Of a DNA stretch of 33,179 bases, positions 25,039 to 33,179 are shown piece by piece. Below the pieces are notes generated by a model. That model saw only the letters and a program-made list of their open reading frames with translations, ran no database searches and was not told the origin of the DNA. The position numbers were made by a program, and so were the translations under genes. The DNA is from Xanthobacteraceae bacterium (GTDB lineage Bacteria > Pseudomonadota > Alphaproteobacteria > Rhizobiales > Xanthobacteraceae): assembly GCA_030037645.1 (NCBI GenBank), contig JASHQI010000307.1:1-33179 (forward strand), written 5' to 3'. The stretch's first letter is position 1; each line of letters opens with the position of its first letter.

Positions 25039-25091
25039 TAGATGTCTGCGCGTCGTTACGATGGCTCCGATCGCCGTACCGGGAGCCGATT

Positions 25092-25541
25092 ATGAACGCC
25101 GACACCGAAGCCGTCATCCGTCATATCTACGAGCAGTGGCACGAGACTGTTGTGCGCCGTGATATCCGCGGACTGATGGACCTCTATGCCGAGGACGCTA
25201 TTCTCGAAAGCCCGCTGATTTGCGCGGTTCAGCCAGAACTCGGCTCCGGAACCCTCCAGCGCAAGGCGGCTATCGGCGACTTTTTCGCCGCCGTTTCCCA
25301 TACCCCCTCGAACGACCTCGGCCGGTGGTACAGGACGGGACACTTCTTCGCCAACGGCCGCCAACTGACGTGGGAATATCCCCGCGCGACCCCGGATGGC
25401 GACCAAATCGATCTGGTCGAGGTCATGGACGTGTCTGGTGGCCTCATCACTCATCACCGCGTCTACTGGGGCTGGGTTGGCTTCAGAACGCTGTCCAATC
25501 TGGCGACCAGCACCAAGTCAGCGCGGTTGTCCGCCCAATAA
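25092..25541 (+). CDS. NTF2/SnoaL-like protein, divergent from ArsR
   Basis: A 149-residue single-domain protein. The NTF2-like layout is an N-terminal helix (AVIRHIYEQWHETVVRRDIR), GLMDLYAEDAILESPLI, a helix (QRKAAIGDFFAAVSH) and the strands WYRTGHFFANGRQLTWEYPR, IDLVEVMDVSGGLITHHRVY and WGWVGF. ATG 25092 has GGGAG 7 nt upstream. As the divergent partner of the ArsR gene it is the likely regulated target. Function is not given by the fold; ketosteroid-isomerase-like or ligand-binding roles are typical. Confidence 0.85.
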   Translation: MNADTEAVIRHIYEQWHETVVRRDIRGLMDLYAEDAILESPLICAVQPELGSGTLQRKAAIGDFFAAVSHTPSNDLGRWYRTGHFFANGRQLTWEYPRATPDGDQIDLVEVMDVSGGLITHHRVYWGWVGFRTLSNLATSTKSARLSAQ

Positions 25542-25558
25542 TGTGGCTCTCGCGACGC

Positions 25559-25912
25559 CTAGTGATGTTTGACAAATCCCCACACGCCGAGCTGATCGAG
25601 ATCGACTCGAAACTTGCTATCGGGCCGCAGTGTCTCATACCGCAAGGCAAGGCGGCGACGCAGTTCTCCCAGCGGTACGTCAAGAAAAATCAACTTGGAG
25701 TCTGCTCCGAGTTCCGTCGCCCGCGCTCGAAACCAATGCCGTTCTTCGCGCGACCAGAAACCGGATTCCAAAACTACATTTGTGCCAAGGTAAAGTGCCC
25801 GCTGCGCGATATTGCTTGCAGAACTGCGATCGCTTCTGCCGATGGTGTCCTTGTACCATTCTGCTTGAGTTCGCAACGCCGCTCCACAAGTTTGACAGCA
25901 CGAAGCGCCCAT
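25559..25912 (-). pseudogene. Remnant of a P-loop kinase (AAA_33 type) lacking its P-loop
   Basis: The readable part, AEWYKDTIGRSDRSSASNIA, QRALYLGTNVVLESGFWSRE, ERHWFRARATELGADSKLIF and LDVPLGELRRRLALR, matches the C-terminal two-thirds of small ATP-binding kinases of the AAA_33 kind: VVLxxGFWSRxER, then FLDVPxxELxxRL. The N-terminal Walker A half is missing, and the first 15 residues (MGASCCQTCGAALRTQ) look out of frame. The gene is a decayed copy. It converges with the NTF2-like gene 17 bp away. Confidence 0.6.
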
Positions 25913-25922
25913 GAACGCCGCA

Positions 25923-25951
25923 TTTCACGCCGCTTTCACGCCGCTTTCACG
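25923..25951. repeat. 11-bp tandem repeat
   Basis: TTTCACGCCGC occurs at 25923-25933 and 25934-25944, followed by a partial TTTCACG to 25951. It lies just upstream of the kinase remnant and may mark slippage during decay. Confidence 0.6.
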
Positions 25952-26027
25952 TGCGGTTCCCCCTGCGATCGACGCGCAGCACATCGAGTTGTTTTCACCG
26001 AATGGTTCGACTCAATCGGGATCTGCT

Positions 26028-26588
26028 CTAGGTCCAATCCCCAAGCGAGAGTGCTGCGGCAAGCGCGGCATTGCGCAGCTCATCGGCAAGCTTGCGGTCC
26101 TCCACCGATCGCGCCAGGGCCATGGCGCCCACACACAGCGCCGTGATAGCGAGTCCGCGCCCGCCGGGTTGCTTCGATCTGCTGCGCAGGTCCCGTTCGA
26201 AAATTTCGACCATGAATCGCAGCGCGGATTCGAAAGCGCGCCGCACTGAGCGATCGTTTCGCGAAATGTCGCTCGGCAAACCGATAATCGGACAGAAACT
26301 CTCGGCGCCCTCGAAGTGCTGCACTGACAAATAGTTGCGAATGATTTGATCCGCGTTGAGCCGCCGGTTGGCCGCATCCCGCTTCTCGCGCACTATGTGT
26401 ATTACCGACTGCGCGTAGAGATCGCTCTTTGACGAGAAATAGATGTAGAAGCTACCTCGGGTCAGGCTCGCTTCGGCCATCACGCGATCAATCGACACCG
26501 CGTTGAAGCCGTGGCGATTGAACAGGCGGCCGGCACTGATAAGGATTTTTTCGCGGATCTTGTCATGTCTCTTCAACGAAGCCGCCAT
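26028..26588 (-). CDS. TetR/AcrR family transcriptional regulator
   Basis: A 186-residue regulator. The N-terminal helix-turn-helix reads REKILISAGRLFNRHGFNAV, SIDRVMAEASLTRGSFYIYF and SSKSDLYAQSV, an almost textbook TetR domain. The C-terminal ligand domain is alpha-helical (YLSVQHFEGAESFCPIIGLP, VRRAFESALRFMVEIFERDL), including a CPIxxLPSDISR segment common to one subgroup. The ribosome site at 26588 is weak. A palindrome about 95 nt upstream is a possible operator. No adjacent efflux or enzyme gene remains, so its target is unclear. Confidence 0.9.
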   Translation of the reverse strand: MAASLKRHDKIREKILISAGRLFNRHGFNAVSIDRVMAEASLTRGSFYIYFSSKSDLYAQSVIHIVREKRDAANRRLNADQIIRNYLSVQHFEGAESFCPIIGLPSDISRNDRSVRRAFESALRFMVEIFERDLRSRSKQPGGRGLAITALCVGAMALARSVEDRKLADELRNAALAAALSLGDWT

Positions 26589-27326
26589 TGACGAGTCCGC
26601 TCACAAGGAAGTATGCGCCTTAGGGAAGGGCGCAAGCCAATAAACCGCTTCACGTGTAAACACCTGTCGCCCAGATTTATTCCTATGTTGTTCAACATAA
26701 TTTTTTAAAACTTAAAGCCGGACACGCCGGCCGGGCGAATTGCTCATGACTGTCGTGTGACAGCAACGGAGAAACGCCTTATCGGCGCGCTGGCGCAAGT
26801 ACGCGCGTGTTGCAATGACCACCAACATAGAATTTCGGTGCGGGAAAGCGCACACGACTATTGATTGTGTGAACGCTGGCGGCGAAATATTTGAAGCCAG
26901 TGTGTCGGCGGAAAGCTGTGGGCGTTGCGTAGCTGGATCGGGCCGGTCTCGGTACGCGTGACGTTGCTTGGCGGTGTGGTCCAATGGTGTGCTCGGTCGG
27001 GTGGAAACGTTCGAACGTTGCGGTGGCTTGTGTAGAGGGTCGCTCGAAGACTCCAGTCTCCGGCAAAACGACGTCGAGATTATCCGTCGCATCAGCGGCG
27101 CCGGCATTCTCACTGGCGTGGGAAGGCTCCTCCCAAAGTATACTCACTAGTGAATTTACATCGGCGTCGGCCGGTATGAGATCAGGGCGGGCTCCTGCAT
27201 ATACCCGACGTGCCGGGAATTGGGGGACGAGGAAGCGGTCGAAACTCATCTTCTATAGTCATCTGGGGAACGCGAGAAGAGGGGACAACTCCTCCCGTGT
27301 GACGTGAAGTCGGGAAGGTGTCGAGG
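26589..27326. other. Intergenic stretch upstream of the autotransporter
   Basis: About 740 bp with no convincing gene. It is less GC-rich near 26680-26715 and holds the palindrome at 26684-26699. A 156-codon minus-strand frame (26779-27249, MSFDRFLVPQFPARRV...) is divergent from the autotransporter, but has only a poor ribosome site and no known family. I regard it as unproven. The promoter of the autotransporter should lie in the last 150 bp. Confidence 0.35.
26684..26699. promoter_or_regulatory. Candidate TetR-type operator
   Basis: The 16-bp perfect palindrome TATGTTG-TT-CAACATA lies in an AT-rich stretch about 95 nt upstream of the TetR gene start. Its size and TGTTG..CAACA form fit TetR-family operators. 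Binding is inferred. Confidence 0.45.
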
Positions 27327-30300
27327 ATGAACCGTACATTACGTATAGGTTTGCTGGCGACGAGTTCGGCGCTGGCGATGATGGTCGCGTCGGAAGGCGC
27401 GGCATTTGCGACAGGGTGCACGTTCCAGAATGATAATGGCGTCGGTGGAACTCTGACCATCGGCTCGGCCTCCGATTGCGTTACGTACTTCGATAACACT
27501 AACCACAACGTCACCGTCATCAATAATTCGACGCTCACCGCCCCCGGTACGGGTTTCATTCCAGGAACGGGGACAGGGATTAGTGTCCTCAAACCGGGAA
27601 CGATCCTGAACGGCAATATCACCAACAACGGAGCGATCAACGCTAGCATTGGCGTCAATATTGGTGGGGGGGCGACCAGTTCAACACACCAGAACGCCGG
27701 AGCAGTCCTCAACGGCTCGATCACAAATGCGGGCACGATTACGGCCGCCATCGGCATTCAGGTATCGGGTTCTTCGCTGGGCGGCGTTATCACTCAGTCG
27801 ACCGTGACCGGTTCGATCATCAATGCCGCAAACGGCCAAATGCAGGTCACAAATGACTCAATTAGCGTGGCCTTCGCGACCGTAGGCGGCTCGATCACCA
27901 ATGCGGGCACGATCACCAGCACGGGATCAGGCGGCATCAGCGTCCTTGATTCGAATCTTGGCAGTTCTAGCACCCCCGGCAGCGGCAACATCGTCAACGC
28001 TACGGGCGCCCACATGACCCTTACCGATGGCTTTGCCGCTATTGACCTGAATGGTTCGTCGAGCGGCGCAACCGCCGCAGGATCTATTATCAATAACGGG
28101 ACTATTACTCTCCAACCAACTGGCAGCGCAACTGTCGGCATAGAAGTGATCGAAGCCACCCTTCTCGGAGGCGTGACCAACGGCGGCAACGGAACGATCA
28201 ATGCCGTCTACGGCATCGCAGTTACCGGCAAGGAAAACATTGTCGCTTCCATCGCCGGAAGTATTGTCAATCAGGGCCAAATCAATGCCGTCGCCACGAA
28301 CGGGTCGAGTTTCGGCATTGCGATATTCGGATTTGAAGGCGGTGGGCCGGCGATTGTAGGCGGCTCGATCGTGAACTCGGGCACCATCAGCTCCACCGGG
28401 GTCAGCGGTACCAATGCCGGCATCTTCGTAGCGGGCGCCCACATTGCCAGCGGCATCACCAATACTAACACGATCTCCGTTAGCGGAGCACCATTTAACG
28501 TCGGGATTTACGTCGCCAAAAGTTCGTTTGCAAACTTTTCACCCGCAAATTCATCAATTGGTGGCAGCATCGTTAATCAAGGCGCCATCACCGCCGGTAC
28601 CGGCATTCTCGTCAGCGGCAGCACCGTTGCTGGCAACATCAGCAACACGACCGGCGGCAAAATTACTGCCGCCACGAGCGGCATCGTGGTGACCGGCGGC
28701 AGCGTTATCAAGGGCGGCATCATCGTCAGCGGGACGATCAACGCTGGCGTTGACGCGATCAATCTCGGCGGGGAGGGCGCCCCGACGGCGATCACGATCA
28801 TGGGCGGCACTGCCGCGGTCACCGGCAACATCGTCGGCAACGGATTGTCGGCGGGCGACACGCTCGACTTCCAGATCGGCGCCGGCAACGCCTTCACCTA
28901 TGGTTCCAACTTCAGCGCCATCCAGCAGGTCAACGTCACGTCTGGCACCGTAGTGCTCAACGGCAACGCCAACAGCTCCTCCACGCTGAACGTCAGTGGC
29001 GGCACACTGATGGGCACCGGCACCATCGCGACCGCAATGACCGTGTCAGGGGGCGCGTTTGCGCCTGGCAACGCAACGCCCGGCACTTCGATGAACATCA
29101 CCGGCAGTTTGGCGTTTTTATCCGGCGCGCTTTATGTGGTGTATCTCAATCCATCGACGTCATCTTACGCCAACGTAACCGGCACAGCCTCGCTTGCCGG
29201 CACTGTCGGTGCCAATTTCGCCGCCGGCAGCTACATGGAAAAGCAATACACCATCCTGCAGACGACTGGCGGGATTTCCGGCGCATTCGCCGGCTTGACC
29301 ACCAATGGATTGCCGCCGGGGTTCTCGGCGAGCTTGAGCTACAACGCCGACGATGCGTTCTTGGATCTCACGGCAAAGATGGGCCTGCAGCAGACCGGGC
29401 TGACGCAAAACGAGCTGGCGGTCGCGGCTGCAATCAATAAATACTTCAACACCGTGGGTTCGCTGCCGCCGAACTTTGCCAATCTGTTCAATTTGACCGG
29501 CACCACTCTCGCCAACGCACTGACCCAGCTCGACGGCGAGGACGCGACCGGTGCCGAGCAGGGCGCGTTCACGCTGATGAACGAATTTTTGGAGCTGATG
29601 CAGGGGCAGGGTTTTGGCGGCGGTGGCGGAGGCGGCGGGCTTGGCTTTGCGCCCGACGAACAGACGGACTCCTTGCCGCCCGAACTCGCGCTCGCCTACG
29701 CCTCAATCTTGAAAGCGCCGCCGCAACAAACATTCGACCAGCGCTGGAGCGCGTGGGCGTCAGGCTTCGGCGGCGGCAGTTTCACCGATGGCAATGCGGC
29801 GGTCGGCTCCAATAACGTCACCACCGCGACCTACGGAACCGCGGCCGGCATGCAATACCGCGTCGATCCGGACACGGTGTTGGGCTTTGCGCTCGCCGGC
29901 GCCGGCTTGAACTGGGGCTTGGCACAGGGCCTCGGCACCGGCCGCAGCGACGCCTTCCAGGCCGGCGTGTATGGCAAGAGCACTTTCGGGCCGGCCTATT
30001 TGTCCGGCGCGCTCGCCTTCGGCAACAACTGGTTCACCACCAATCGCACCGCACTGGGTGATCAGCTCACCGCTAATTTCAGCGGCCAGAGCTACGCGGC
30101 GCGAGGCGAGGCCGGCTACCGTTACGCGCTGCCAACGCCAAGCGCGGTCGTGGGAGTCACGCCCTACGCGGCGGTGCAGACACAATGGTTCCACACCCCG
30201 GCCTATAGCGAGACCGATCTCTCCGGCGGCGCGCTGGGCCTGACCTACGCTTCAGCCAACGCCAACGACACGCGCAGCGAACTCGGCGCCCGCTTCGACG

Positions 30301-30581
30301 ATCTCACCGCGTTGAACGGTACGCCGCTCCTGCTGCGCGCGCGGCTCGCCTGGGCGCACGATTGGACGAATGGCGCCGCGCTTAACGCTGCCTTCGAGTC
30401 GCTGCCCGGCTCGAGTTTCACCGTCAACGGCGCGCCGGTGCCGCTCAACTCCGCGCTGACTACCGCCAGCGCGCAATATTTCTTCACGCCGGCCCTGTCG
30501 TTCACCGCCAAGTTCGACGGAGAATTCGCGTCGACCTCGCAGACCTACGCCGGATCGGGAACGCTCAAATATACGTGGTGA
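27327..30581 (+). CDS. Autotransporter with beta-helix passenger and outer-membrane barrel
   Basis: A 1084-residue type Va secreted protein. A Sec signal (MNRTLRIGLLATSSALAMMV, ending near FATG) opens it. Residues about 30-700 are a Gly/Asn/Thr/Ser-rich passenger with at least seven imperfect units of the form GSIxNxGTI, for example GSITNAGTIT and GSIVNQGAIT, as expected for a right-handed beta-helix. Next come a PATR-like stretch (SGGTLMGTGTIATAMTVSGG, FAPGNATPGTSMNITGS) and a Gly run before FAPDEQTD. The last 280 residues form the beta-barrel from QRWSAWASGFGGG onward, ending in aromatic GTLKYTW. ATG 27327 has GGAAGG 8 nt upstream. It is likely surface-displayed; adhesion is a guess. Repeated passenger units may vary by recombination. 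Confidence 0.92.
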   Translation: MNRTLRIGLLATSSALAMMVASEGAAFATGCTFQNDNGVGGTLTIGSASDCVTYFDNTNHNVTVINNSTLTAPGTGFIPGTGTGISVLKPGTILNGNITNNGAINASIGVNIGGGATSSTHQNAGAVLNGSITNAGTITAAIGIQVSGSSLGGVITQSTVTGSIINAANGQMQVTNDSISVAFATVGGSITNAGTITSTGSGGISVLDSNLGSSSTPGSGNIVNATGAHMTLTDGFAAIDLNGSSSGATAAGSIINNGTITLQPTGSATVGIEVIEATLLGGVTNGGNGTINAVYGIAVTGKENIVASIAGSIVNQGQINAVATNGSSFGIAIFGFEGGGPAIVGGSIVNSGTISSTGVSGTNAGIFVAGAHIASGITNTNTISVSGAPFNVGIYVAKSSFANFSPANSSIGGSIVNQGAITAGTGILVSGSTVAGNISNTTGGKITAATSGIVVTGGSVIKGGIIVSGTINAGVDAINLGGEGAPTAITIMGGTAAVTGNIVGNGLSAGDTLDFQIGAGNAFTYGSNFSAIQQVNVTSGTVVLNGNANSSSTLNVSGGTLMGTGTIATAMTVSGGAFAPGNATPGTSMNITGSLAFLSGALYVVYLNPSTSSYANVTGTASLAGTVGANFAAGSYMEKQYTILQTTGGISGAFAGLTTNGLPPGFSASLSYNADDAFLDLTAKMGLQQTGLTQNELAVAAAINKYFNTVGSLPPNFANLFNLTGTTLANALTQLDGEDATGAEQGAFTLMNEFLELMQGQGFGGGGGGGGLGFAPDEQTDSLPPELALAYASILKAPPQQTFDQRWSAWASGFGGGSFTDGNAAVGSNNVTTATYGTAAGMQYRVDPDTVLGFALAGAGLNWGLAQGLGTGRSDAFQAGVYGKSTFGPAYLSGALAFGNNWFTTNRTALGDQLTANFSGQSYAARGEAGYRYALPTPSAVVGVTPYAAVQTQWFHTPAYSETDLSGGALGLTYASANANDTRSELGARFDDLTALNGTPLLLRARLAWAHDWTNGAALNAAFESLPGSSFTVNGAPVPLNSALTTASAQYFFTPALSFTAKFDGEFASTSQTYAGSGTLKYTW

Positions 30582-31049
30582 CGGTCTTCATCCGCCCGAT
30601 CACTCGTTGATGGTAGGCGATCGCGTTTGGCTTGAAGAAGCCGTAAACGAATTCCTCCATTATGATGCGGTTGATTTCGTCGCGCTCGGCAGGGTGCGGA
30701 CGCGCACAAACTAGCCCGCGCTTGGAGCTTTTGCTGGTAAACCTCGCTCTCAACGAGCCAGCGGGTCCCAATGAGCGGAAGCGCCGCGTGGATCGTGTTG
30801 TCCGGGCAGATGAGGAAATCGGCTCCGGCCGCCTGTACCTCAAGTGCGGAAGCGAGCATAAGAGTCCCGATACCCGCCCAATCTCCGCTCTGAAGATGCC
30901 GCACATAATCTGCCACCGAAGGCGTGTGCATCGACACCTTGGGGATGTACATGCGGTCCGAGCAGGGCAGAACCCTCCTCACAGATGGTCCTGTAACACA
31001 GCGCCGCGCCTGCGGCAGAGCAGCCAATAATTTCGATGTTAAGGGTCAT
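30565..31049 (-). pseudogene. Aspartate/glutamate racemase family, heavily decayed
   Basis: Three frames read in order along this strand. Frame one starts MTLNIEIIGCSAAGAALCYR (ATG 31049). Frame two takes over near 30955 with VSMHTPSVADYVRHLQSGDW and LEVQAAGADFLICPDNTIHA, where the family has a Cys-x-N-T-M/I-H segment. Frame three takes over near 30714 with GLVCARPHPAERDEINRIIM and EEFVYGFFKPNAIAYHQRVI. Between HAALPLI and GTRWLVESEVYQQK about 25 residues usual in the family are missing, and the end with the second catalytic Cys is absent. So there are two frameshifts, an internal deletion and a 3' truncation that runs into the autotransporter end. The catalytic position reads CPDNT. The gene cannot make an active racemase. 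Confidence 0.75.
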
Positions 31050-31385
31050 GCGGCGCTATCTCCCAGATCGATTAGCTGCGCAATGGCTTTGTCAGCGCCG
31101 AGCCATTCCCGGAAGAGCGACCGAGCACGAGCAGAAGTCGGCCGAACGGCCATCGGCGATGCGCGCCATGTCCGGCTAGGCCAAGTACTGTTTAGGTTGC
31201 AGCCATTTCAGATTTGTGTCCAATCCTATCCATGCTGCATCCTTGAATACGAGAGAAAGTTGCTGGATATTGGGTGTGCACAGCCGATGGTTTACGCCTC
31301 GGCGCCATGGTTGTCGCAATGTATCCAATCGGACTTTAGGATAGATTCCGCGCCGCTTGATGGCCGTGGATCATAAGGGGAGCAA
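31050..31385. other. 336-bp stretch with coding debris
   Basis: On the minus strand a frame reads RSLFREWLGADKAIAQLIDL then GDSAA and stops at 31046, overlapping the racemase ATG as ATGA. This looks like the tail of a lost upstream gene of the same operon. Nothing else is recognisable. The 3' end should contain the GntR promoter. Confidence 0.35.
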
Positions 31386-32114
31386 ATGGCCAGCCAATCT
31401 TCCAACACGAAGCTCGTAAACCGCATCGTCGAGCGCATCGACGCCAAGATTGCGGCGGGTGAATATGAGCCAGGCGTTCGGCTGCGGCAGGAATCGCTTG
31501 CCGATGAGTTTAAGGTCAGCCGGACGCCGATTCGCGAGGCGTTGCGGCTCCTGGAGGCAAAGGGGGCTGTCCTGCAGGCGCCGCATCACAGCGCGGTGAT
31601 ACGCCTGCCCTCGACCCGCGAGATACGTGAAACCTATCAAGTCCGGTCGGAACTGGAGGGCCTCGCCGCCCAACTCGCGGCCCAGTGGATTAGCGACAAT
31701 CAACTCGACGATCTTCGCGCCGTCCACGATAAGTTTGTCCATTCCGTCAAGGAACTGAACGCGCGGACAGCCGTCAAGCGAAACGGGCGCGATATCTTGA
31801 GGTCGTCGAACGCATGGACCGACACCAACGGTGAATTCCATGCGTTAATTCAAAGCGCCAGCAACAATTTGAGGCTGAGGCAAGCGATCAACGACCTGTA
31901 CGCCGGGTTTATTCGCACGGTCATTTATTCGTCGGCGCGTACAATGGATGCCCATCGCATGCAGCGCAACATCGAAGATCACGAGAAAATTCTGCGTGCG
32001 CTGGAAGCGCGTGATGCAGCACAAGCGCGCAAGGCCATGGAAGGCCATATTCACGAAAGCGGCACGTTCGTCATAGCTTGGCGTGAGAACAATTTTGCAG
32101 CCGACGTGACTTGA
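31386..32114 (+). CDS. GntR family transcriptional regulator (FadR/FCD subfamily)
   Basis: A 242-residue regulator. The N-terminal winged helix has LVNRIVERIDAKIAAGEYEP, RLRQESLADEFKVSRTPIRE and ALRLLEAKGAVLQAPHHSAV, the GntR signature. The C-terminal FCD domain (residues 80-225) has YQVRSELEGLAAQLAA, TNGEFHALIQSASNN and EDHEKILRALEARDAAQARK with AMEGHI; its His and Asp residues probably bind a metal and a carboxylic ligand. ATG 31386 has AAGGGGAG close upstream. It converges on the oxidoreductase gene with 36 bp between stops. Its target may be the lost racemase-containing operon or genes beyond the window. Confidence 0.92.
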   Translation: MASQSSNTKLVNRIVERIDAKIAAGEYEPGVRLRQESLADEFKVSRTPIREALRLLEAKGAVLQAPHHSAVIRLPSTREIRETYQVRSELEGLAAQLAAQWISDNQLDDLRAVHDKFVHSVKELNARTAVKRNGRDILRSSNAWTDTNGEFHALIQSASNNLRLRQAINDLYAGFIRTVIYSSARTMDAHRMQRNIEDHEKILRALEARDAAQARKAMEGHIHESGTFVIAWRENNFAADVT

Positions 32115-32150
32115 GCGTTGATTTCGCCATCTTCCGATCGTCGCATCCGG

Positions 32151-33179
32151 TCAGCTCCTGCAAGCGTCTTGCGTCGCCTTTCCTTCGAAATTCCGTTCTA
32201 TCCCTGAATGATAAATTGTCCGCGCCGGCGGCGTCGGTTCCAGTGTGACGCGCGTTTCGCCATAGGCTGCCATCTCGCCAAAATTGCTGATGATGTCTTC
32301 GGTCAGGACGTTTGCACCTCCGCCGCGTTTGATCCAAGTGCCGACCGGCATGATGACCATGCCGCGTCCGACCTTCGGATCGACGACGGCCTCAACTGAT
32401 AGCTGGCCGACCGGCGATCGAATCGTGACGATGTCGTGGGATGCAATGCCAAATTGCTCGGCCGTCTCGACACCGATCCGAATTGACGGCACCGACGGAT
32501 GATCCTTTTCGAGCATTTGGGAGAGCAACCACTTTTTGCTGAAATTGGTCACAAGTGTCAGCGGATAGCCGGGCACGGCCCGATGCGCATTGCGGATTTG
32601 CGCGATGAACTCGAATTTTCCAGACTGGGTGGGAAATATGCCGTCAGCAAATGGCACGAACGGCGCGGTGGGACACCGGACCGGTTTTTCAAGCACGCCG
32701 TCGATCGTTACCCCGTTTGTTTCGAGCGGAGTGAATATCCGTTTGAGCCACTCGCGCGGCTTGCCGGCCATTTGCTCGCCGAAACTGAGACGTTCGGCGA
32801 GCTGCTGATAGATCCAAAGGTCGGGACGCGATTCGCCGACGGGCTCGATGGCCGGGTTGACCCCGCCAATGATGTTATGACCCCACGATACCAGCATGTC
32901 CTCCTCTTCGAGAAATGTGGTCGTAGGAAGGAAGACATCAGCGTAATCGGCGGTGTCGGTCAGGAAAGTATCGACGACGACGACAAACTCGAGCTTGGTG
33001 AAAGCTTCCGCGACGAGATTCGAATTCGGCGATTGATTGACCGGATTGCCAGCGTTGATCATCATCATGCGGACCGGCGGGTCGGTCAAATTGAGGAGGC
33101 CGCGACCCAGCAGCGGTTCGGGGATCGCGCGATGGTGATGAGCAAGATACTCACCCTCGACTGCTTTATCGAAATGGCG
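32151..33179 (-). CDS. Molybdopterin-dependent oxidoreductase, C-terminal part (runs off the window)
   Basis: The 342 residues present are the C-terminal portion of a DMSO-reductase-family large subunit binding bis-MGD molybdenum cofactor. Recognisable pieces are MMMINAGNPVNQSPN, VVVVDTFLTDTADYADVFLP followed by TTTFLEEEDMLVSWG (cofactor-domain III pattern), and the C-terminal dinucleotide-binding domain with LTLVTNFSKKWLLSQ, SPVGQLSVEAVVDPKVGRGM and VIMPVGTWIKRGGGANVLTE. The frame stays open to the window edge. The Fe-S motif and the Mo ligand (Cys, Ser or Sec) are outside, so the reaction cannot be assigned. Assimilatory nitrate reductase, formate dehydrogenase or an uncharacterised anaerobic reductase are possible. 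Confidence 0.9.
   Translation of the reverse strand, partial: RHFDKAVEGEYLAHHHRAIPEPLLGRGLLNLTDPPVRMMMINAGNPVNQSPNSNLVAEAFTKLEFVVVVDTFLTDTADYADVFLPTTTFLEEEDMLVSWGHNIIGGVNPAIEPVGESRPDLWIYQQLAERLSFGEQMAGKPREWLKRIFTPLETNGVTIDGVLEKPVRCPTAPFVPFADGIFPTQSGKFEFIAQIRNAHRAVPGYPLTLVTNFSKKWLLSQMLEKDHPSVPSIRIGVETAEQFGIASHDIVTIRSPVGQLSVEAVVDPKVGRGMVIMPVGTWIKRGGGANVLTEDIISNFGEMAAYGETRVTLEPTPPARTIYHSGIERNFEGKATQDACRS

Noticed and set aside
25220-26146. 308-codon plus-strand frame spanning the NTF2-like gene and the kinase remnant
   Set aside because: Overlaps the NTF2-like gene in another frame; no ribosome site or domain.
26779-27249. 156-codon minus-strand frame divergent from the autotransporter
   Set aside because: Poor ribosome site and no known family; the second half looks random. 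Cannot be excluded for its first 60 residues.
27182-28897. Pro/Val-rich minus-strand frames opposite the autotransporter passenger
   Set aside because: They mirror the GSIxNxGTI repeats on the other strand and are composition artefacts.

Overview
The window looks chromosomal and alphaproteobacterial, most likely Hyphomicrobiales (Rhizobiales) of the Bradyrhizobium/Rhodopseudomonas/Xanthobacteraceae type. The evidence is the high GC, a class II (CP4-like) EPSP synthase, the FYDLN-motif zinc-ribbon protein family known from this group, and the aroA-cmk-rpsA gene set. Identification is from sequence reading only; no database was searched.

Region 1 (1-7861) is housekeeping, with one unusual insert. 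The minus strand carries the 5' part of rpsA, then cmk and aroA; the FYDLN protein diverges from aroA. Between cmk and aroA sits a four-gene plus-strand cassette: a DUF374-type acyltransferase, a NodF-like acyl carrier protein, a NodE-like ketoacyl synthase (ATGA overlap with the ACP) and a cyclopropane-fatty-acid synthase-like methyltransferase. Together they look like a pathway that builds, modifies and transfers a specialised acyl chain. This is the best candidate for an undescribed system here.

Region 2 (7980-about 9490) is a mobile-element boundary. A tRNA-Ala(GGC) is followed directly by a decayed tyrosine-recombinase gene and by coding debris.

Region 3 (about 9495-31050) is an accessory mosaic of small, separately regulated units: DUF1272 with a GlxA-type regulator; HxlR with a frameshifted dienelactone hydrolase and a 2-oxopent-4-enoate hydratase; a secreted metallopeptidase flanked by a degenerate repeat; an NTF2-like protein; a PLP-dependent dehydratase with an AraC regulator; a kinase/APH fusion; two tandem tautomerases, one with a Tat signal; a PadR/membrane-protein pair; an argininosuccinate-lyase-like protein; an ArsR-GNAT operon divergent from a second NTF2-like gene; a TetR regulator; and a 1084-residue autotransporter. 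Several genes are broken: the integrase, the dienelactone hydrolase, a CruF-like carotenoid protein, a P-loop kinase remnant and an Asp/Glu racemase. Clear palindromes lie between the divergent genes of the HxlR and ArsR pairs, and upstream of TetR.

Region 4 (31386-33179) holds a GntR/FCD regulator converging on the C-terminal part of a molybdopterin oxidoreductase that runs off the window.
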